A stretch of DNA of 64,000 nucleotides from Nepenthes gracilis (taxonomy: Eukaryota > Streptophyta > Magnoliopsida > Caryophyllales > Nepenthaceae), in assembly GCA_033239525.1 (NCBI GenBank), contig BSYO01000004.1:14608037-14672036 (forward strand), written 5' to 3'. The notes beneath the pieces were generated by a model. That model saw only the letters and a list, made by a program, of their open reading frames with translations. It had not been told where the DNA came from and did no database searches. Both the position numbers and the translations under genes were made by a program. Shown in pieces: positions 11,875 through 24,131 of the stretch; position 1 is the stretch's first letter; every line of letters begins with the position of its first letter.

Positions 11875-14460
11875 TGTGACGAACCAAGTTATTTTTCTTA
11901 AATAACCTCCATCAAGGATAAAATAAACTAGAATTTCTAATTAAAAATTATTATATTTGTAGAAAATTGGGCAGAGTTCTGTTTATAAATCGAGCATTTG
12001 CCAAAAATACAAACACCTGTAAAACAACTCTGCATAACAATCTACAATCATCCACAAAACTACAAGTCTTATTGTTCAATACTCTACATAGGATCTAATT
12101 GTCGTATCAATCGAGATGGCGTCGACATCATAACTCCAGTATAATGCCGGTGGGGAAGGATGCCAATTAGGAACCTCAATCATAGCCACAATAAGAAGAA
12201 CCTGCGGAAGCATAAAAGAAACCACAATATATAGCGAAAATAATTCATCATTCAACCATGCTAAAATCATATATCATCACCATATATGTTTTACACAGTT
12301 GACAAAATATAGCCGAAATTCCAGTTTCATATAAAAAAACAGCTAAGTCCTGTGTCCCGCGTGCAATACCAGCTATCTATCTCACCTCAATGATCTACTT
12401 TGACTCTCGGGCATCAGTGTGTTCTTATCTGAAAGACACATATATAGCAAGGGTGAGCGTACAGCCCATCAAATGAAATCATACACGACTAACTACAGCA
12501 ATATACAAGAAAGACAGTAACTGGGTTGGGGAAATCATATAAGTTGGATAAGAGAGCATGTGAGAAGAGGGAGCATCGGGAATTATTTAGTTCACATGTT
12601 TGTTCTGGTTATGTTCATTCACTTTCATTACTTTCATCAATCTTTGTAGACCCGGGTAAGTAGGTCGTACTAAACAACGATGTGAGAGGACGAGGAAATG
12701 AATGTGTCTGCCACAGATTCTAAGGCCGGCTACATTTTAGGTCTGCAGCCCTCGACCATCGGCTACATTTTAGGTCTGCAGCACTCGCCATCAGCTATAT
12801 TTTAGGGCCGCAGCACTCAGCCATCGGCTGCATTTTAGGCCTGCATCACTCGGTCATCTCAATCGCTCCATATCCCCTGGGGATCAGGGCAATCCTCGTT
12901 CTTTCACAGCAGTATCCTAAAATGTACCCTACACACCACCCGCCCCCAAGGAGCGCCGGAGTATTCCTTGGGTTCCCACCGTGATGTACATGGTAAGCTA
13001 AAGGATACTACCCCTATGATTCGTGGTCCTAGTTTCAAGATTAGTCTTAATCCTTGAAGGGCAATCCACCATGGCCGTACATATTCTCAAACTGGGAAAT
13101 CACAGTCCCATCACTTGTCTCCAACCAGGAGGCCAAATCCATCATTTCACATTTTGTGGATTCCCTTCCATTTACTCATTCGGTTCCTTTCTTTCATTTG
13201 GAGTTTAGATCTTTCAACTCATAAGAGAGCTTGATTACACTTACCTCTCGTGGGTCAAACATCAACTTAGAAGCCCCTGGGACGCATTCCGCTCGCTCTC
13301 GGTGCACAATTATACATTTTAGAGCTTACAATTTAACATAGCATTCATTCATACATTCCATCACAATTGAAGAGAGCTAAAACCTGTATACTTATCTTCC
13401 AATTTCAGAGGAATATTGTTAGGCCACTTTTAGAGGGCTCGGACCCCGCGAACAGGTCAAATTTTGCAAAATCGAACGTCCGGTCAACACGTACATACTT
13501 TTGGAATGCAGGGATTCATATTCTAGAGTCAATTCAACATTTTATTAAGGTAAAAATATATAATTTCCACTTTATGTCTCGGGTGAACAGTGTCGGCGCC
13601 CATTTAGAGGGTTCGGACGCCGCAAATGGGTCGAGACGTGCGAAATCGATCGCGCGGCCTATGTATATACACATTTGGGACATGGGGATTCACATTTTGG
13701 GGTCAATTTAATGAAACGAGGGCCAGAAAATTGGGGAAACCCCCAATTTCCCGTAGGTTAGGGCTTGACGATACTCCACTAGTCGGATCGGTGCGTAAAT
13801 CGGACAATAAATTACATAATTCTTTGTCTCAAGTCATGGGTATCACATTTTTTATGGTTCGGGTGGGTATCGAGACAAAAATACCCAACAATAATCCAAA
13901 AACATCGAAAGAGGAAAGTTAGTGGGTATGGGAACACTTGCCTCGATGCGTGCTTTCACTTTCGTAACTAGCTCCCGGACAGATTCAAATTCTATGGCTC
14001 AATCTCCTCCTTTCTCTCTCTAAAATTGGCACTCTTGTTCTCTCCTCCTTTCCAAAAACCCTCTGGAAAATGAAAAAGTGGAAGAAACGGGAAGCAGGTC
14101 GCATTTTTATACTAGTCGGGGTGCTTGAGTGCCTGGCAAGCAAGTGGCGAGCGTGCCCTCACTGCCAGCCCACGCTCGAGCGCGCACAGGCGGTCAACGG
14201 TGGGGGAGCTACTGGATTTTGCCGCTTGAGCTCCGCTCGAGCGTGCAGCTAGCATGGCCTGCTGCTTGAGCCATTGCTTTTTGCGCTCGAGCCTGTGCTC
14301 AAACGCACAGCAGGCGTAGGCTGCTGGCAGCATTTTAGCAAATTTTCAACCAAATATTCCTCCCGATACACATACATATACATTCAATAGGTCTAGTATT
14401 TTTTTTATTATCACGTTGATTTTCTTATATTTAATATATTTTTAGACCCGAAACCTCACA
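11875..14460 (-). repeat. A 5' LTR (2586 bp)
   Basis: Same family and layout as 4594-7145. The promoter TATAAAAAT is at about 14103-14111, the CGAG|GCAAGT donor near 13937-13942, and the 35 bp repeat at 12728-12857. It ends exactly at the second CCATA duplication. Confidence 0.92.
12728..12857 (-). repeat. 35 bp tandem repeat in A 5' LTR
   Basis: Four units of the same repeat as 5449-5580, with different internal substitutions and small deletions (for example CACTCGCCATC). Confidence 0.8.
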
Positions 14461-14634
14461 CCATACGAATTCCGTGAAATTGAATAGGTCAGGATAGTTC
14501 AGATTAGATGGAATGTTTAGGTGCTAGCTTCTAGGTTTAATTCTGAAATGCACTGATTGATTATAACCCCTCCCTCTAGTCTGGTTATTTGAGGTTGACA
14601 AATATTGTGATGTTTTTGGTTATAGGATATTAAC

Positions 14635-15600
14635 ATGGCTTGTAGAAACAGAAGAACAAATACTTATGGAGGCGCTAGTACACCCCAAGATTGTGAAGGC
14701 AAGTATTTGAATTTGTTGGGGAGGCTGATGAATATTATTGAATCAATGGAGCAACGTTACATAGCTAGAGTTCCTGCACCAGAGCCAGTCTCAATAAATC
14801 CTACCTCGATGGTTCATGATAAATTTACGACGGAAAAGGCACCTGAATTTTTGGGAGAACCAGATTCGACAGAGGCGGTTCAGAGATTGAAGAAGATATT
14901 TGTAGTCCTTCAATATTCTGATCAGGAAAAGGTTGTTTTTGCGGCTTATAAGTTAAAGGGAGAAGCAAATAGTTTGTGGGCGAAAAAGAAAAGGGTGTTG
15001 GGTTTGCCCAATGAGGAGATTTCTTGGGAGATGTTTAAGGAAGCCCTTTGGGAAAAATATTTAACTGCTAGCCTCCAGGATTTGAAGGAAGAAGCATTTA
15101 TGTGGCTTAGGCAAGGAAGCTACACCATGGTAGAATATAATGTAAGTTTTACTGAATTGTCTCGGTATGCGCTAGATATTGTAGAAGATGAACTGAGGAA
15201 ATCCAATATGTTTCGACAAGGATTGATGGAGGAGATCAGGAGTTAGATGGTAACACAGGAGCATCAAATTTATGCTGAGGTTCTAGATAAGGTACTGATA
15301 ATTGAAAAAGAACTTGAGACTCATAAATCTTTTACTAAGAGGATAGTTAGCCAAATGAGTTTTAGTACGGGATCAGGTTTGGGACCCTCAAGACCTTCTT
15401 AGAAGATAAAAGTGTTTGATAAAGGGAAAGGTAGTATCAAAATTCGGTCAGTATTGGGTTCCTAGGCATCAGTAGTAAGTTGTATTTATTGTGGAAAGAA
15501 GCATTTGGGGGAAACTTATTTTCAAAAGATGAAGGCCAGTTTTAATTGTGGTCAGTAGGGCCGTCTAATTAAGGATTGCTGCTTACTCAAGAGGCTGAAA
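14635..15600 (+). pseudogene. gag: B gag (inactive)
   Basis: ATG at 14635 (MACRNRRTNTYGGASTPQD) opens 203 codons with the gag core (EAVQRLKKIFVVLQ, WEMFKEALWEKY, LRQGSYTMVEYNVSFTELSR) and stops at 15244-15246. Reading continues in the same frame past several stops to a double zinc-knuckle region near 15481-15579. The second knuckle has lost its first Cys (Ser) and its His (Arg) and holds a TAG after CGQ. It is homologous to the gag of A and G. Confidence 0.88.
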
Positions 15601-15755
15601 GTGAGGAAGCCTTGCTATTCTGTTAAAGCATTTACTGGGACAGTTCACGACGTTGAGGTACTCCTAATTGAGGATAAAGGTATTTCTTTTATTTATGGAG
15701 ATTTGATTTCTATTTTACTTAATTTGGGATTTATAAATATTTTTATTTCCCTATG
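15601..15755 (+). pseudogene. B protease remnant
   Basis: The frame reads EVLLIEDKGISFIYGDLISI then LLNLGFINIFISL. It aligns with the Ty3 protease region (LFDSGATHSFIS type), with the catalytic triplet destroyed (LNLG). Confidence 0.5.
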
Positions 15756-17775
15756 AATTATATGTTTCATCAGATTTGCTCTGAAAATTTTAAGTTGTCC
15801 CATGATTTCAATCTGTGTATTCTTTTATGGACTTTATGAATTGTGAAAAGCAATCTGTCGACTGTTCATTGGAAGAAAAGAAGGTGAATTTAGTTGAGGA
15901 AATGCTTTATGGAGCATGTGGCATTGGGATCCTGTATAGAGTTGTGTTGTGATTGTTTGCAGGTTGTCGGAGGTTGGGATTATTAGATGTATTATGTATT
16001 GTATAGAACATTTCATTGGTTAGGTATAATTGGACGGCAATATTACAGAGGAAACTCTATTGGATTTTTGGTAGAATATACAGTCCATCACAGTTGGTGT
16101 CTTCGATAATATGATTTAAATTTGTGGGAATAAGGTGATATCTAATTGGGAAAACTAATTGATGTTGTAAAGGTATATGGTTTCCTTAGGATTCGACAAG
16201 TATTTCCTGACGATCGTAGAGCCTTGAGGCATTTGGCTTAGGACTGATTAGTATTTATAAGAATAGAATATGCGAAGATCGCCTTTGAGGAATTAAGGGT
16301 AAATTGTTGGCTGTTTTATTTGGGTTGACCCCAAATGGGTCTAGCAACTTAAGGTAGGATAGAATGTTTTGAATAGGTGGCTACCCTTATTATAAGCAGG
16401 GGAGGAGCTTATGATTTGAAATTGTTTTGCCCATAATCGAGATTAGCTGATGAGGTCCTTCTCTTAAAGAATTATAGGTGGTGTTATAGGGATAGTAATT
16501 GTCTCATGATTTTGGGGGTTTGAAGAGATGTATCCTAAAGGGAGAATGAAATATGTAATGAGATGTGTTTAAGGAAAATTTAGGATTATGTTTCCTCTTC
16601 ATATGTGGATGGTCGTCCTTGGATTGAGTAGAAGAGAAGCCCATAGTTAGAGTTATTCCATTGGAGGTCGGAATTAGAAATTGAAGTCTCTATTTTGATA
16701 ATTTATGGGTAATGCCTTTGGAGCTAGCTTTTGTCTAATAATTTTTAAAGGCTAAAATAGTTAAGTCATTAAGGAAGGACAATCCTATGATGTTGTTGTA
16801 AGTGGATATATCTGTCTAAGGATTTCAGAGATGAACCATGATGCCTTTGAGGAGAATAGACCCTTGTATGTGTGCTCGTCGATATGTCAACGAAATCTTG
16901 AGGTTGCTAGTAATTGGGTTTTGAGACATGGGAGGTGACCTAAAGCTATATCAAATTATTGGGGGGGGGGACGGTTATAATTGTAATTTTGATTTGGCGA
17001 TGATTTGAAGATTTGTGGACTTTTGTTTTTGTGGTAACGATATCTTGGGACTTTTGTATATGAGCCAATGGATATGAGTTGTAAGAAGATATGGGATTCA
17101 TAATATAAATGATTAGATAGAATAGCGAAAGTGTGTATAGGCTCATAAATTTCCATCAGTCTCTTGATGTGATTGAGGAGGCTAGGAGTGAATAGCCATA
17201 TATTTCAAAGATATGTTGGTATTTGTTGAATTTCTGCTAAATCGACCATTTTTGTCGATATATATTTTGTATTTTGAGAAGATGTTGATTTGAAGACATA
17301 CCAACAAATTAATGAGGATATAGAATATTTCTGATTTGGGGTTTGATGGCAATTCGAGGTTTACACCAAAATCTTAGTCAACTTGATTGGAGAATTTTAG
17401 GTGTTAGGTTAAATTAGATAAGGTTGTGAATTGTAGCTATATGATTCATAGCCAGATGATTAATCAGAGTTGTGCAGCGATAGTGTGGTGAACCCATGTA
17501 TTTTAAGGGTAAATTAAGGATCAGAAGAAATAATCATTTTCAAGGCTTAGCATAAAGTAAAGCAAGAATCATTAATTCGTTTAAGATTTTAAACTTGGTT
17601 AGAGAGCTAATTAACAAATTGGCTGCATTCAAACTTGATGAATTTAGATTTTGATATAACAGAGTGGGTAAAAAGAATCAGGACGATTTGAATGCTTAAG
17701 ATTTTCTAGAATAATTGTTTAATTGAGGAACTGACCTGAAAAGGTTTCCTCTGATTAAGAAAATTCGGGGTTCGT
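15756..17775 (+). other. B internal, decayed; no readable pol
   Basis: Two kilobases of AT-rich sequence with stops in every frame. One short stretch near 16168-16230 (FLRIRQVFPDDRRALRHLA) faintly resembles the link before reverse transcriptase. No YXDD or integrase motif is visible. A run of nine to ten G lies near 16963-16972. Target duplication TTCGT of N is at 17771-17775. Confidence 0.4.
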
Positions 17776-17860
17776 TGTAACGACCCAGCTTCTGAAGCGT
17801 AGAAGGTCCCAGTCATCGAGTCAAAATAATCAAAGGATCGAGGAAAAACTAAAGGTTATC

Positions 17861-18378
17861 CGGTCAACGCAGTTTGACCGAAAAGTAATAAGAAGTTCCA
17901 ATCCGGCCTTAGAGCATATTTTGAAATTCGAAATTGTCTCCTGAACTTGAAGTTCGGCATGGTTTTGTGAGGCCGAAGTGGCCTTGAAGTCCGGAGTGGT
18001 TTTGTGTGAAGTAAGGTCGAAGTGGCCTGACGACTGGAGTAGCCTGATCGACTGGAGTAGCCTTTGTGTGAGGAAAAAGAAGTCCGTCATCTCTTAGCGT
18101 AAAAGAAGTCCGTCGTCCCTTAGTGTAAAAGCAGTTCGGCCTTTCACTTAAGCTGAAATCAAGTCCGGCCTTGTGTGTTGGTAAAGCTGGAATAGAATTA
18201 TGGGTGCAAGGAGAATAAAATCCGAAGTTGATGAAAAGGTAATGGACGGAGTGAATAATAAGAAGAAGTTGACCGGAATTGGAGATGTTGACCAGATTTG
18301 AAGGAGTTGGCTGGATTTCAGGGAATTACGTTGACCGGATTTAAGGAGGTTGACCGGATTTTGAAGAAGTTGACCGGC
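17861..18378 (+). promoter_or_regulatory. W-box-like cluster in N U3
   Basis: CGGTCAACGCAGTTTGACCG at 17861-17880 is an inverted pair of TTGAC cores. GTTGACC then recurs at about 18268, 18285, 18329, 18348 and 18369, mostly followed by GG. TTGAC[CT] is the known core bound by plant WRKY factors. The cluster lies 200-720 bases before the TATA box. Confidence 0.55.
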
Positions 18379-18578
18379 TACTAAAAACAAAAGCAACCTT
18401 GTTATTTGGTTAGGATCCAACTAGGGCTCGACCAAATGAGGTAGTTTACCTACTACCTCATCATACCCTGGGTAGAAGTACTGAGGTAAGTAAACTAACC
18501 GTTACTTCCACCAAATCACTGACGGCAAGTACCGAGTAGGTAACTTATCTCAACTTACCCCACCTACTCTCTCCTCTT

Positions 18579-18586
18579 TATATAAG
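18579..18586 (+). promoter_or_regulatory. TATA box of N
   Basis: TATATAAG follows CTCTCTCCTCTT. Q has TATATAAA at 63167 in the same context. Confidence 0.6.
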
Positions 18587-18680
18587 CTCAGGTTGAGAGA
18601 TGAGTGTGAGTTTCTGGCGCCAAGGAAGAATAAGGAGTGAAGAAAGATGGAAGAACTTTGAGGCAGCTGGAGTGGGCAGT

Positions 18681-18830
18681 CAGGCAAGTGTACTTCGGAC
18701 GCTGGTTTTGAATTCATGCTTTAAGAATATATTGCAAGTGTACTTCGGACGATGCTTTTAAATTCATGCTCTAAGAATATTGCAAGTTACTTCTGACGCT
18801 GTTTTTAAATTCAGTTTTTAGTTCATTTGC
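18681..18830 (+). repeat. Triplicated donor-site repeat in N
   Basis: Three units of 48-50 bases each contain GCAAGT (18684, 18734, 18782), then TACTTCGGACG or a variant, then AATTCATGCT. The first unit has the CAG|GCAAGTGTAC context of other LTR donors. Confidence 0.7.
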
Positions 18831-18967
18831 AAATATACTGCACTCTGTTTTGCTGCAAGTATTCAGACGTTAACATGTTTTTAGTTTTCGTTTGAATCTG
18901 TTCTGAAGTTCATGACGCCTGTTTTCCTACTTTCTGAACTTACGTGAAATCCGGACCAAAGGTTACA

Positions 18968-19092
18968 ACCGGCATTGACATGTAAAATGAAATCGGCATT
19001 TGGCATGTAAAACGAAACCGGCATTTGACATGTAAAACGAAACCGGCATTTGACATGTAAAACGAAACCGGCATTTGGCATGAAAACGGCAT
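18968..19092 (+). repeat. 25 bp minisatellite in N
   Basis: About five units of 25 bases containing ACCGGCATTTGACATGTAAA, the outer ones diverged. Confidence 0.85.
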
Positions 19093-19159
19093 TTGCTTGA
19101 AATTGAACATGGCCTTCTGAACTCCGGCTTTGTATCAAAAATGATCTTTGGCTCTTTTG

Positions 19160-20000
19160 AAAAGGACTCCAGCCTTAAAGAGAAATGAACTCCGGCTTCT
19201 AAACTCCGCCTTTGTCAAAAAGAACTCCGTCCTTTTGTTGGAAAAAGAACTCTGGCCTTAATAAGAAAATGAGCTCCGGCCTTAATGTAAAAAGAACTCC
19301 GTCCTGTTAATGAAAAGTACTCCGTCCTTTGTGTAAAAAGAACTCCATCCCGTTAGTAAAAAGCACTCCGTCTAGTAGTAAAAAGCACTCCGTCCTGTTA
19401 ATAAAAAGCACTCCGTCCAGTTAGTGAAAAGCACTCCGTCCCTTTTGAGAGAAAAGCACTCCGTAAAGCACTTCGTCCAGTTAGTGAAAAGCACTCCGTC
19501 CTTTGAGTAAAAAGCAGTTCGTCTGAAAAGCACTCCGTCCTTTGAGTAAAAAGCAGTCCGTCTGAAAAGTACTCCGTCCTTTGAGAAAACGAGCCCCGTC
19601 CTTCGAGAAAACGAGCTCCGTCCTTTGAGAAAACGAGCTCGGTCCTTCGAGAAAACAAGCTCCGTCCTTCGAGAAAATGAACTCCGTCCAAAAGGCACTC
19701 CGTCCAAAAAGAAGTCTGGCTTGTAATGTAAAATGAACTCCGGCCGTAATAAAGAAAAAGAGCTCCGGCTTGTATAAGAAAAAGAACTCCGTCCTTTTGT
19801 TGGAAAAAGAACTCCGGCCTTAATATGAAAATGAACTCCGGCTTTGTATAAGAAAATCAGCAGTCCTGCTTTGACCACTCTGGCTTCTATGCACTCCGGC
19901 TTTTGAACACTCCGACTTTTGAGCACTCCTGCATTTTGAAAAAGAAGAACTTCACTGATAATGAGACCGGCTTCCCAAACGAGAAAAGAGCTCCGGCCCT
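19160..20000 (+). repeat. CTCCG-core minisatellite in N
   Basis: About 30 short units of 17-35 bases built around ACTCCGTCC or ACTCCGGC with A-rich spacers (GAAAAGCACTCCGTCCTTT). The long minus-strand ORF here (19372-20127) is only a translation of this repeat. Confidence 0.85.
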
Positions 20001-20445
20001 TCCCTGAATAAAATCTAAACCGGCCCCAAGTATAAATTATTTCAAAAAATATGTACCGACATGTACCGAGAAAATTTCCATGTATACTTAAAGATAGCTG
20101 AAGATATATTATGAAGTCTGATTTCAAAAAGGGATTTTTGATAAAGAAATGGTTTCTGTTTCTATTATTTTGGGACCCGAGACTGACTACAGTCCAGGTA
20201 AGTTCTTGGGTGAGGCCTTAGAACTTACGGTGGTAATCGAGGATAGCTCTGTCCATGGAGCGATTCATGGTCCGCCCTGTCCTCAAGGGCGTTAAGCCAG
20301 GAGGAACATAGGCCGACCTTCGGGTGGCATACAGTACAGCTATCCCTCGGGATGGGATATATATGACATGATAGGCCGACCTTCGGGTGGCACACAGTAC
20401 AGATTTCCCTCGAGATGGGATATATATATGAAATGATAGGTCTTG

Positions 20446-20468
20446 GATTGTGTGGACTGAACACAATC
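20446..20468 (+). other. Conserved hairpin in N
   Basis: GATTGTGT pairs with ACACAATC around a short loop (GGACTGA). It is preceded by CTTG and followed by TATCCTCG. The same position in other LTR families forms a stem from different bases. Confidence 0.6.
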
Positions 20469-20879
20469 TATCCTCGATCATTCGCCCCTTCCGCTAGTAG
20501 GGTACACTGGCAGGGTCTGAAATTATTAAGATATGTCACAGTAAAAGATGAAAATATATTGTACAGTGAAAAGATGATAGAGTATCATCTGATGAAAAGA
20601 TGATAATGAAAAGATGACAGTGAACAGCATAGAGCATTGTTTTCAGTTTTACCATGCATCAGTAAAGTTTATAGTTATTGTTTTACAATCTATAGTGTAA
20701 TGATTTATAAAGCATGAGATTTAAATATCGTTATGGTATGTTTTTACTTTTTAGATGATGTTTGATTAAACGTTCTGATTCTGCATGGTTATATGATCGT
20801 TTTGGCATAACCGTTTTATAGTTCATATGCATGTACCTTGCTGGGTCTCGGCTCACTGTTTTATGTTTTTCCCCCTACA

Positions 20880-20918
20880 GATGAAGCTTTAGAGCTTATA
20901 CCTGACGAGTTGGAGTGA
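20880..20918 (+). other. LTR microexon in N (DEALELIPDELE, stop)
   Basis: After TTTTTCCCCCTACAG the frame reads DEALELIPDELE then TGA. If joined to the donor at 18684 the frame upstream would read SGQS before D. Confidence 0.65.
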
Positions 20919-21233
20919 TTAGAGCTTGTCTGAAGGATTATTAAAGACCTCGGAAGCTTATTCTGGAGAAATATTATTGTAATGACTTGATGGACTTCTA
21001 TGGTTAAACATTTTTGGCTATGTACTCTGAAATGAATATTTTGGAATGAATATGAATGCTTCCGCAAGTGTTAGACTAACTTCCGCTATACTTATTATTG
21101 TTAAAAGTATATGAGTCCTAGATGGCATCTGAGATCCTGTGTTATACCTAATTGGTTTAGTTTGGATTTTCAATTGTGTTTCTATTTGATGGAAGCTTTG
21201 AAGAAAAAAAAAAATCTGTTCCGTCACATTCGT

Positions 21234-21272
21234 TGAATTTTGAGGATGAAATTTCTATAAATGGGAGAGAAT
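21234..21272 (+). promoter_or_regulatory. B polypurine tract region
   Basis: TTTGAGGATGAAATTTCTAT followed by AAATGGGAGAGAAT abuts the 3' LTR start at 21273. It matches the equivalent region of A, G, L and D. Confidence 0.8.
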
Positions 21273-21761
21273 TGTGAGGTTCGAGTTCTTAAAATATAGT
21301 AAATCATGGTAATTAAGTTAATATAATTAAATTTAGGATAAATTGATTAAGAAAATTTGGAGAAATATCTCGGCTGAAAGAAAAATAGGAGCGGCGCTTG
21401 ATACACGCTCGGGTACGGAGTAGCCGCCAATTTTCCAAATGCGGCACCCGAGTAGCGCCCGAGGCACCACCCGAGAGTATTTAGTAGAATCGATTGCCCG
21501 AAGGGTGCTTGACGAGCGCCCGAGGCGACACTATGACAGATCGTGGGTGCCCGAAGGATGCCTGACTCGCTCTCGAGCGCTATTCACGTTTTCAGCCCAC
21601 TGACTTTGATTTTGTTTATAAAAAGAAGAGAGGAGAGGGTTTTGGGGCACGCAACGAGTAGAAGCAAGAAGGAGGTAGAGAGGAAAAGAGAAAGAGCAGG
21701 GACTCTTCATCAATTTCGATCCAATCAGAGTAAGGAAAAGGGTAGATTAGGCTACGGCAAG
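21273..21761 (+). repeat. B 3' LTR, first part
   Basis: Aligns with 2117-2600 of the 5' LTR, including the CTCGAG-like array (21390-21580) and TATAAAAA at 21617. It is broken by C at the donor site; GCAAG (21757-21761) is the duplication. Confidence 0.9.
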
Positions 21762-23351
21762 TGTGAGATCCCAGTCACAAAACATGAAAATTATGAAATA
21801 ATTAAGTTGATAAACATGATTAGGTTTAAGAATAAGGTAAAAATGGGTACCAAAGCGTGAATAAGCAAAAATGGGCAAAATGCGGCTCAGTGCCTGAAGG
21901 CCGCTTTGAGCGCCACCTTGAGCTCAAAAATACAAAAACAATGCTTAAGGAACACTCGAGGTGAGACAGTGGCAAGGAGGCTACGACGGGCAGTGCTCGA
22001 GGAATGCTCGAGCGACACCCGGGCGCACATTTGAGCAACCAGCGCCTAGTTGGCGCTTGAGCACCGCTCGAGCACCCGACTGATTATAAAAGTCTAAGCG
22101 CATTTTGCTCGACCATTTTGCGACGGTTCCAACAGAGAACGGAGGGAGAGTAGAGGGAAAGGGGAAGAGAAAATGAGGAATCCGGCCGTTCCACTCCGAT
22201 CCGAGTAAAAATAGCGGTAGATCGGACTCAGGCAAGTGTACTTCGGATGTTATTTACCATTTTGACAACATTTTAATATCTCAGATATTATGTTTATTCT
22301 TTAAATCCATGTTTTTTCATGTTTACTATAAATAAAACATATTTCTCCTGATTAATCGGACAGATTTCATATTTACTAGCATGTACTGCGATATTTATCT
22401 CTGATTTCATGTATAAAATGTGTTTGGTGTTCGTTTCTCGTTCAGAATATTTATTGAAACCCTAAGCACAAAAATGAAGGGATTTGATGGTTTTAATCCA
22501 TAAATTTTGACTAGTAAATGTTGATTTGTAACGAGATAATGCCCATGTTATGAATTGTAACTGAAAATTTTACATGAAACTGCACTGTTGAGTTATTGAG
22601 AATTACTGAAGCACATTGAATAGTTAACCGTGAGATTTTGACTAATTTTCTAAAGAATGATAGATTATAAGCTTTCTGATGTTGATTAGGACCTAAGACT
22701 GATGTACAGCCAGGTAAGGTTTTCCAGCATGCCTTAAAACATTATGGTGGTAATTGAGGATAACTCTTTCCATGGAGTTATACGTAGTCTGCCCTTCCTC
22801 AGGACGACAACCTAGAGGGTAGTTACTGTTACGAGCCGACATCACCGTTCTAAATCCCACGAGAAGGGATAATAGTTACTGGCCTTGGATTGTGTGGAGT
22901 GAACACAATCTATCCTCGATTACTCACCCCCTCGGCTAGTAGGGTCTACTAGTTTGGTTCTCCTGATAGTAAAAAGAAATTTTCTAAAATTTATAGAATT
23001 GATACTATTTCTAAAGCATATTTTACAGATTTATAATTATCGAAGTATAATTATATCGATTCATGATTTTCGACGCATGTTTGAATAGCATTATGCCTTA
23101 TTTCTATTTCCAAGAATGCTACTACTCTTCTGATCTTACCGTAGTCCATGAATGCTTCTGTTTTCTTGATATTATCGTAGTTTTCTACTCTAATGAGTAT
23201 ATATTCTGTATGAAAGTATAAATAATAATTACCGAGACCTATTTATGCTGAATTATACTTTTCTCATACTTTTCGTATATGTTCCTATTCTTTGACAGTT
23301 TCTAGGACCTTCTGCATTCATGTTCTGCTAATGCTTTCATAATCATTGCCT

Positions 23352-23400
23352 CAATGCATTTATGCTTTTGCTTACCAAAAAAACAATGCATTTATGCTTT
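23352..23400 (+). mobile_element. Fifteen-base LINE 3' end with 17 bp target duplication
   Basis: CAATGCATTTATGCTTT occurs at 23352-23368 and again at 23384-23400. Between them is TGCTTACCAAAAAAA. The same TGCTTACC plus poly(A) ends the larger LINE-like copy at 58787, so this is an extremely 5'-truncated LINE insertion. Confidence 0.8.
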
Positions 23401-23513
23401 ATGTGCCCCTATATCTGTTTTATATGCACTTATATTCTATTTGAAAGCATTATGTTCTGCATGTTTTAGTACCTTATTGGGCTTCGGTTCACTATTTTGC
23501 TTTCCCCCATCCA

Positions 23514-23552
23514 GATAAGTCTATAGAAATAATACCGGATGATCAGGCATAG
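23514..23552 (+). other. LTR microexon in C (DKSIEIIPDDQA, stop)
   Basis: After TTTCCCCCATCCAG the frame reads DKSIEIIPDDQA then TAG. Joined to the donor at 22232 the upstream frame reads KNSGRSDS before D. Confidence 0.65.
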
Positions 23553-24131
23553 CTAAAAATTAGCAAAGAAGGTTCTGAAGCCTCGGTGAAGCCTCGAAGA
23601 TTATCTTGAAATATTTTTAAAAATCTGATAGTTTTGCATGTTCCATAGAATTTTGTAAATGAAATTATGTATAAATAATTATGGCATATTTTGTAAGCTT
23701 TTAGAACTCTATTTATATTTTCGCAGATTATATCTTGGGAATAGTTACTTCCGTCGTATGTTTTCTGGTTCTGTACAGGTTCTAAATGGCATCTCTCATC
23801 CGAATTCTGATATAGTAGATAAAATAGTTGATCTAAAGCCATGTATGGCATTTGAGATCTTGTGAATCGTGTTGTAGGAGAACTGTGGTATTTGAGATAG
23901 TTGTGTGCTTGTACTAGTTCTACCTTTGTGTTATGGTCATAAGTTTGAGGCTTAGCTAATGAGTATGCTCTTTACAGGTGTAAATAAGCATGCTGCATTT
24001 TTGGTTTCTGTCAAGTTACAAAAGAGACTCTGTCAAAATTTTTGTATAAGTTAAATGATTTAAATTTATGGATTCTGTTCTGTATCTATTTGACAGAGGG
24101 TCCTATGAGAATTAGGATACGTTCCATCACA

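Larger units (their letters stand above)
4594..14460 (-). mobile_element. Element A: complete Tekay-like chromovirus, minus strand
   Basis: A 9.87 kb element with two LTRs (4594-7145 and 11875-14460), exact target duplication CCATA (4589-4593 and 14461-14465), primer site and polypurine tract in the expected places and one gag-pol region between them. It is inserted in the leader of B. The first 190 bases of the two LTRs differ at roughly 8 percent of positions by eye, and the coding region has several stops and frameshifts, so it is old and inactive. Confidence 0.95.
17776..21228 (+). mobile_element. Solo LTR N (3453 bp) inside B
   Basis: It starts TGTAACGACCCAG, ends CCGTCACA and has exact duplication TTCGT (17771-17775, 21229-21233). 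No internal region, so it is a solo LTR. Order: paired and single TTGAC boxes (17861-18378), TATATAAG (18579), triplicated donor (18684, 18734, 18782), two minisatellites (18968-19092, 19160-20000), a 69 bp duplicated block (20300-20430), hairpin (20446-20468), CTCAC near 20850, CCCCCTACAG acceptor and microexon 20880-20918. LTR Q (62782 onward) is the same family. Confidence 0.95.
21762..24131 (+). mobile_element. Solo LTR C (2370 bp) inside the B 3' LTR
   Basis: TGTGAGATCCC to CCATCACA, flanked by GCAAG and GTAAG (one C to T). It has a CTCGAG-like array (21885-22080), TATAAAAG at 22085, CAG|GCAAGTGTAC donor at 22232, hairpin block 22720-22960, microexon 23514-23552 and the AATGGCATCTCTC block near 23787. 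A tiny LINE insert lies at 23369-23383. Confidence 0.93.

Noticed and set aside
19372..20127. 251-codon minus-strand ORF with repeated RSSFS and KDGVLF motifs
   Set aside because: It is a translation of the ACTCCGTCC minisatellite in LTR N; overlapping frames stay open for the same reason.
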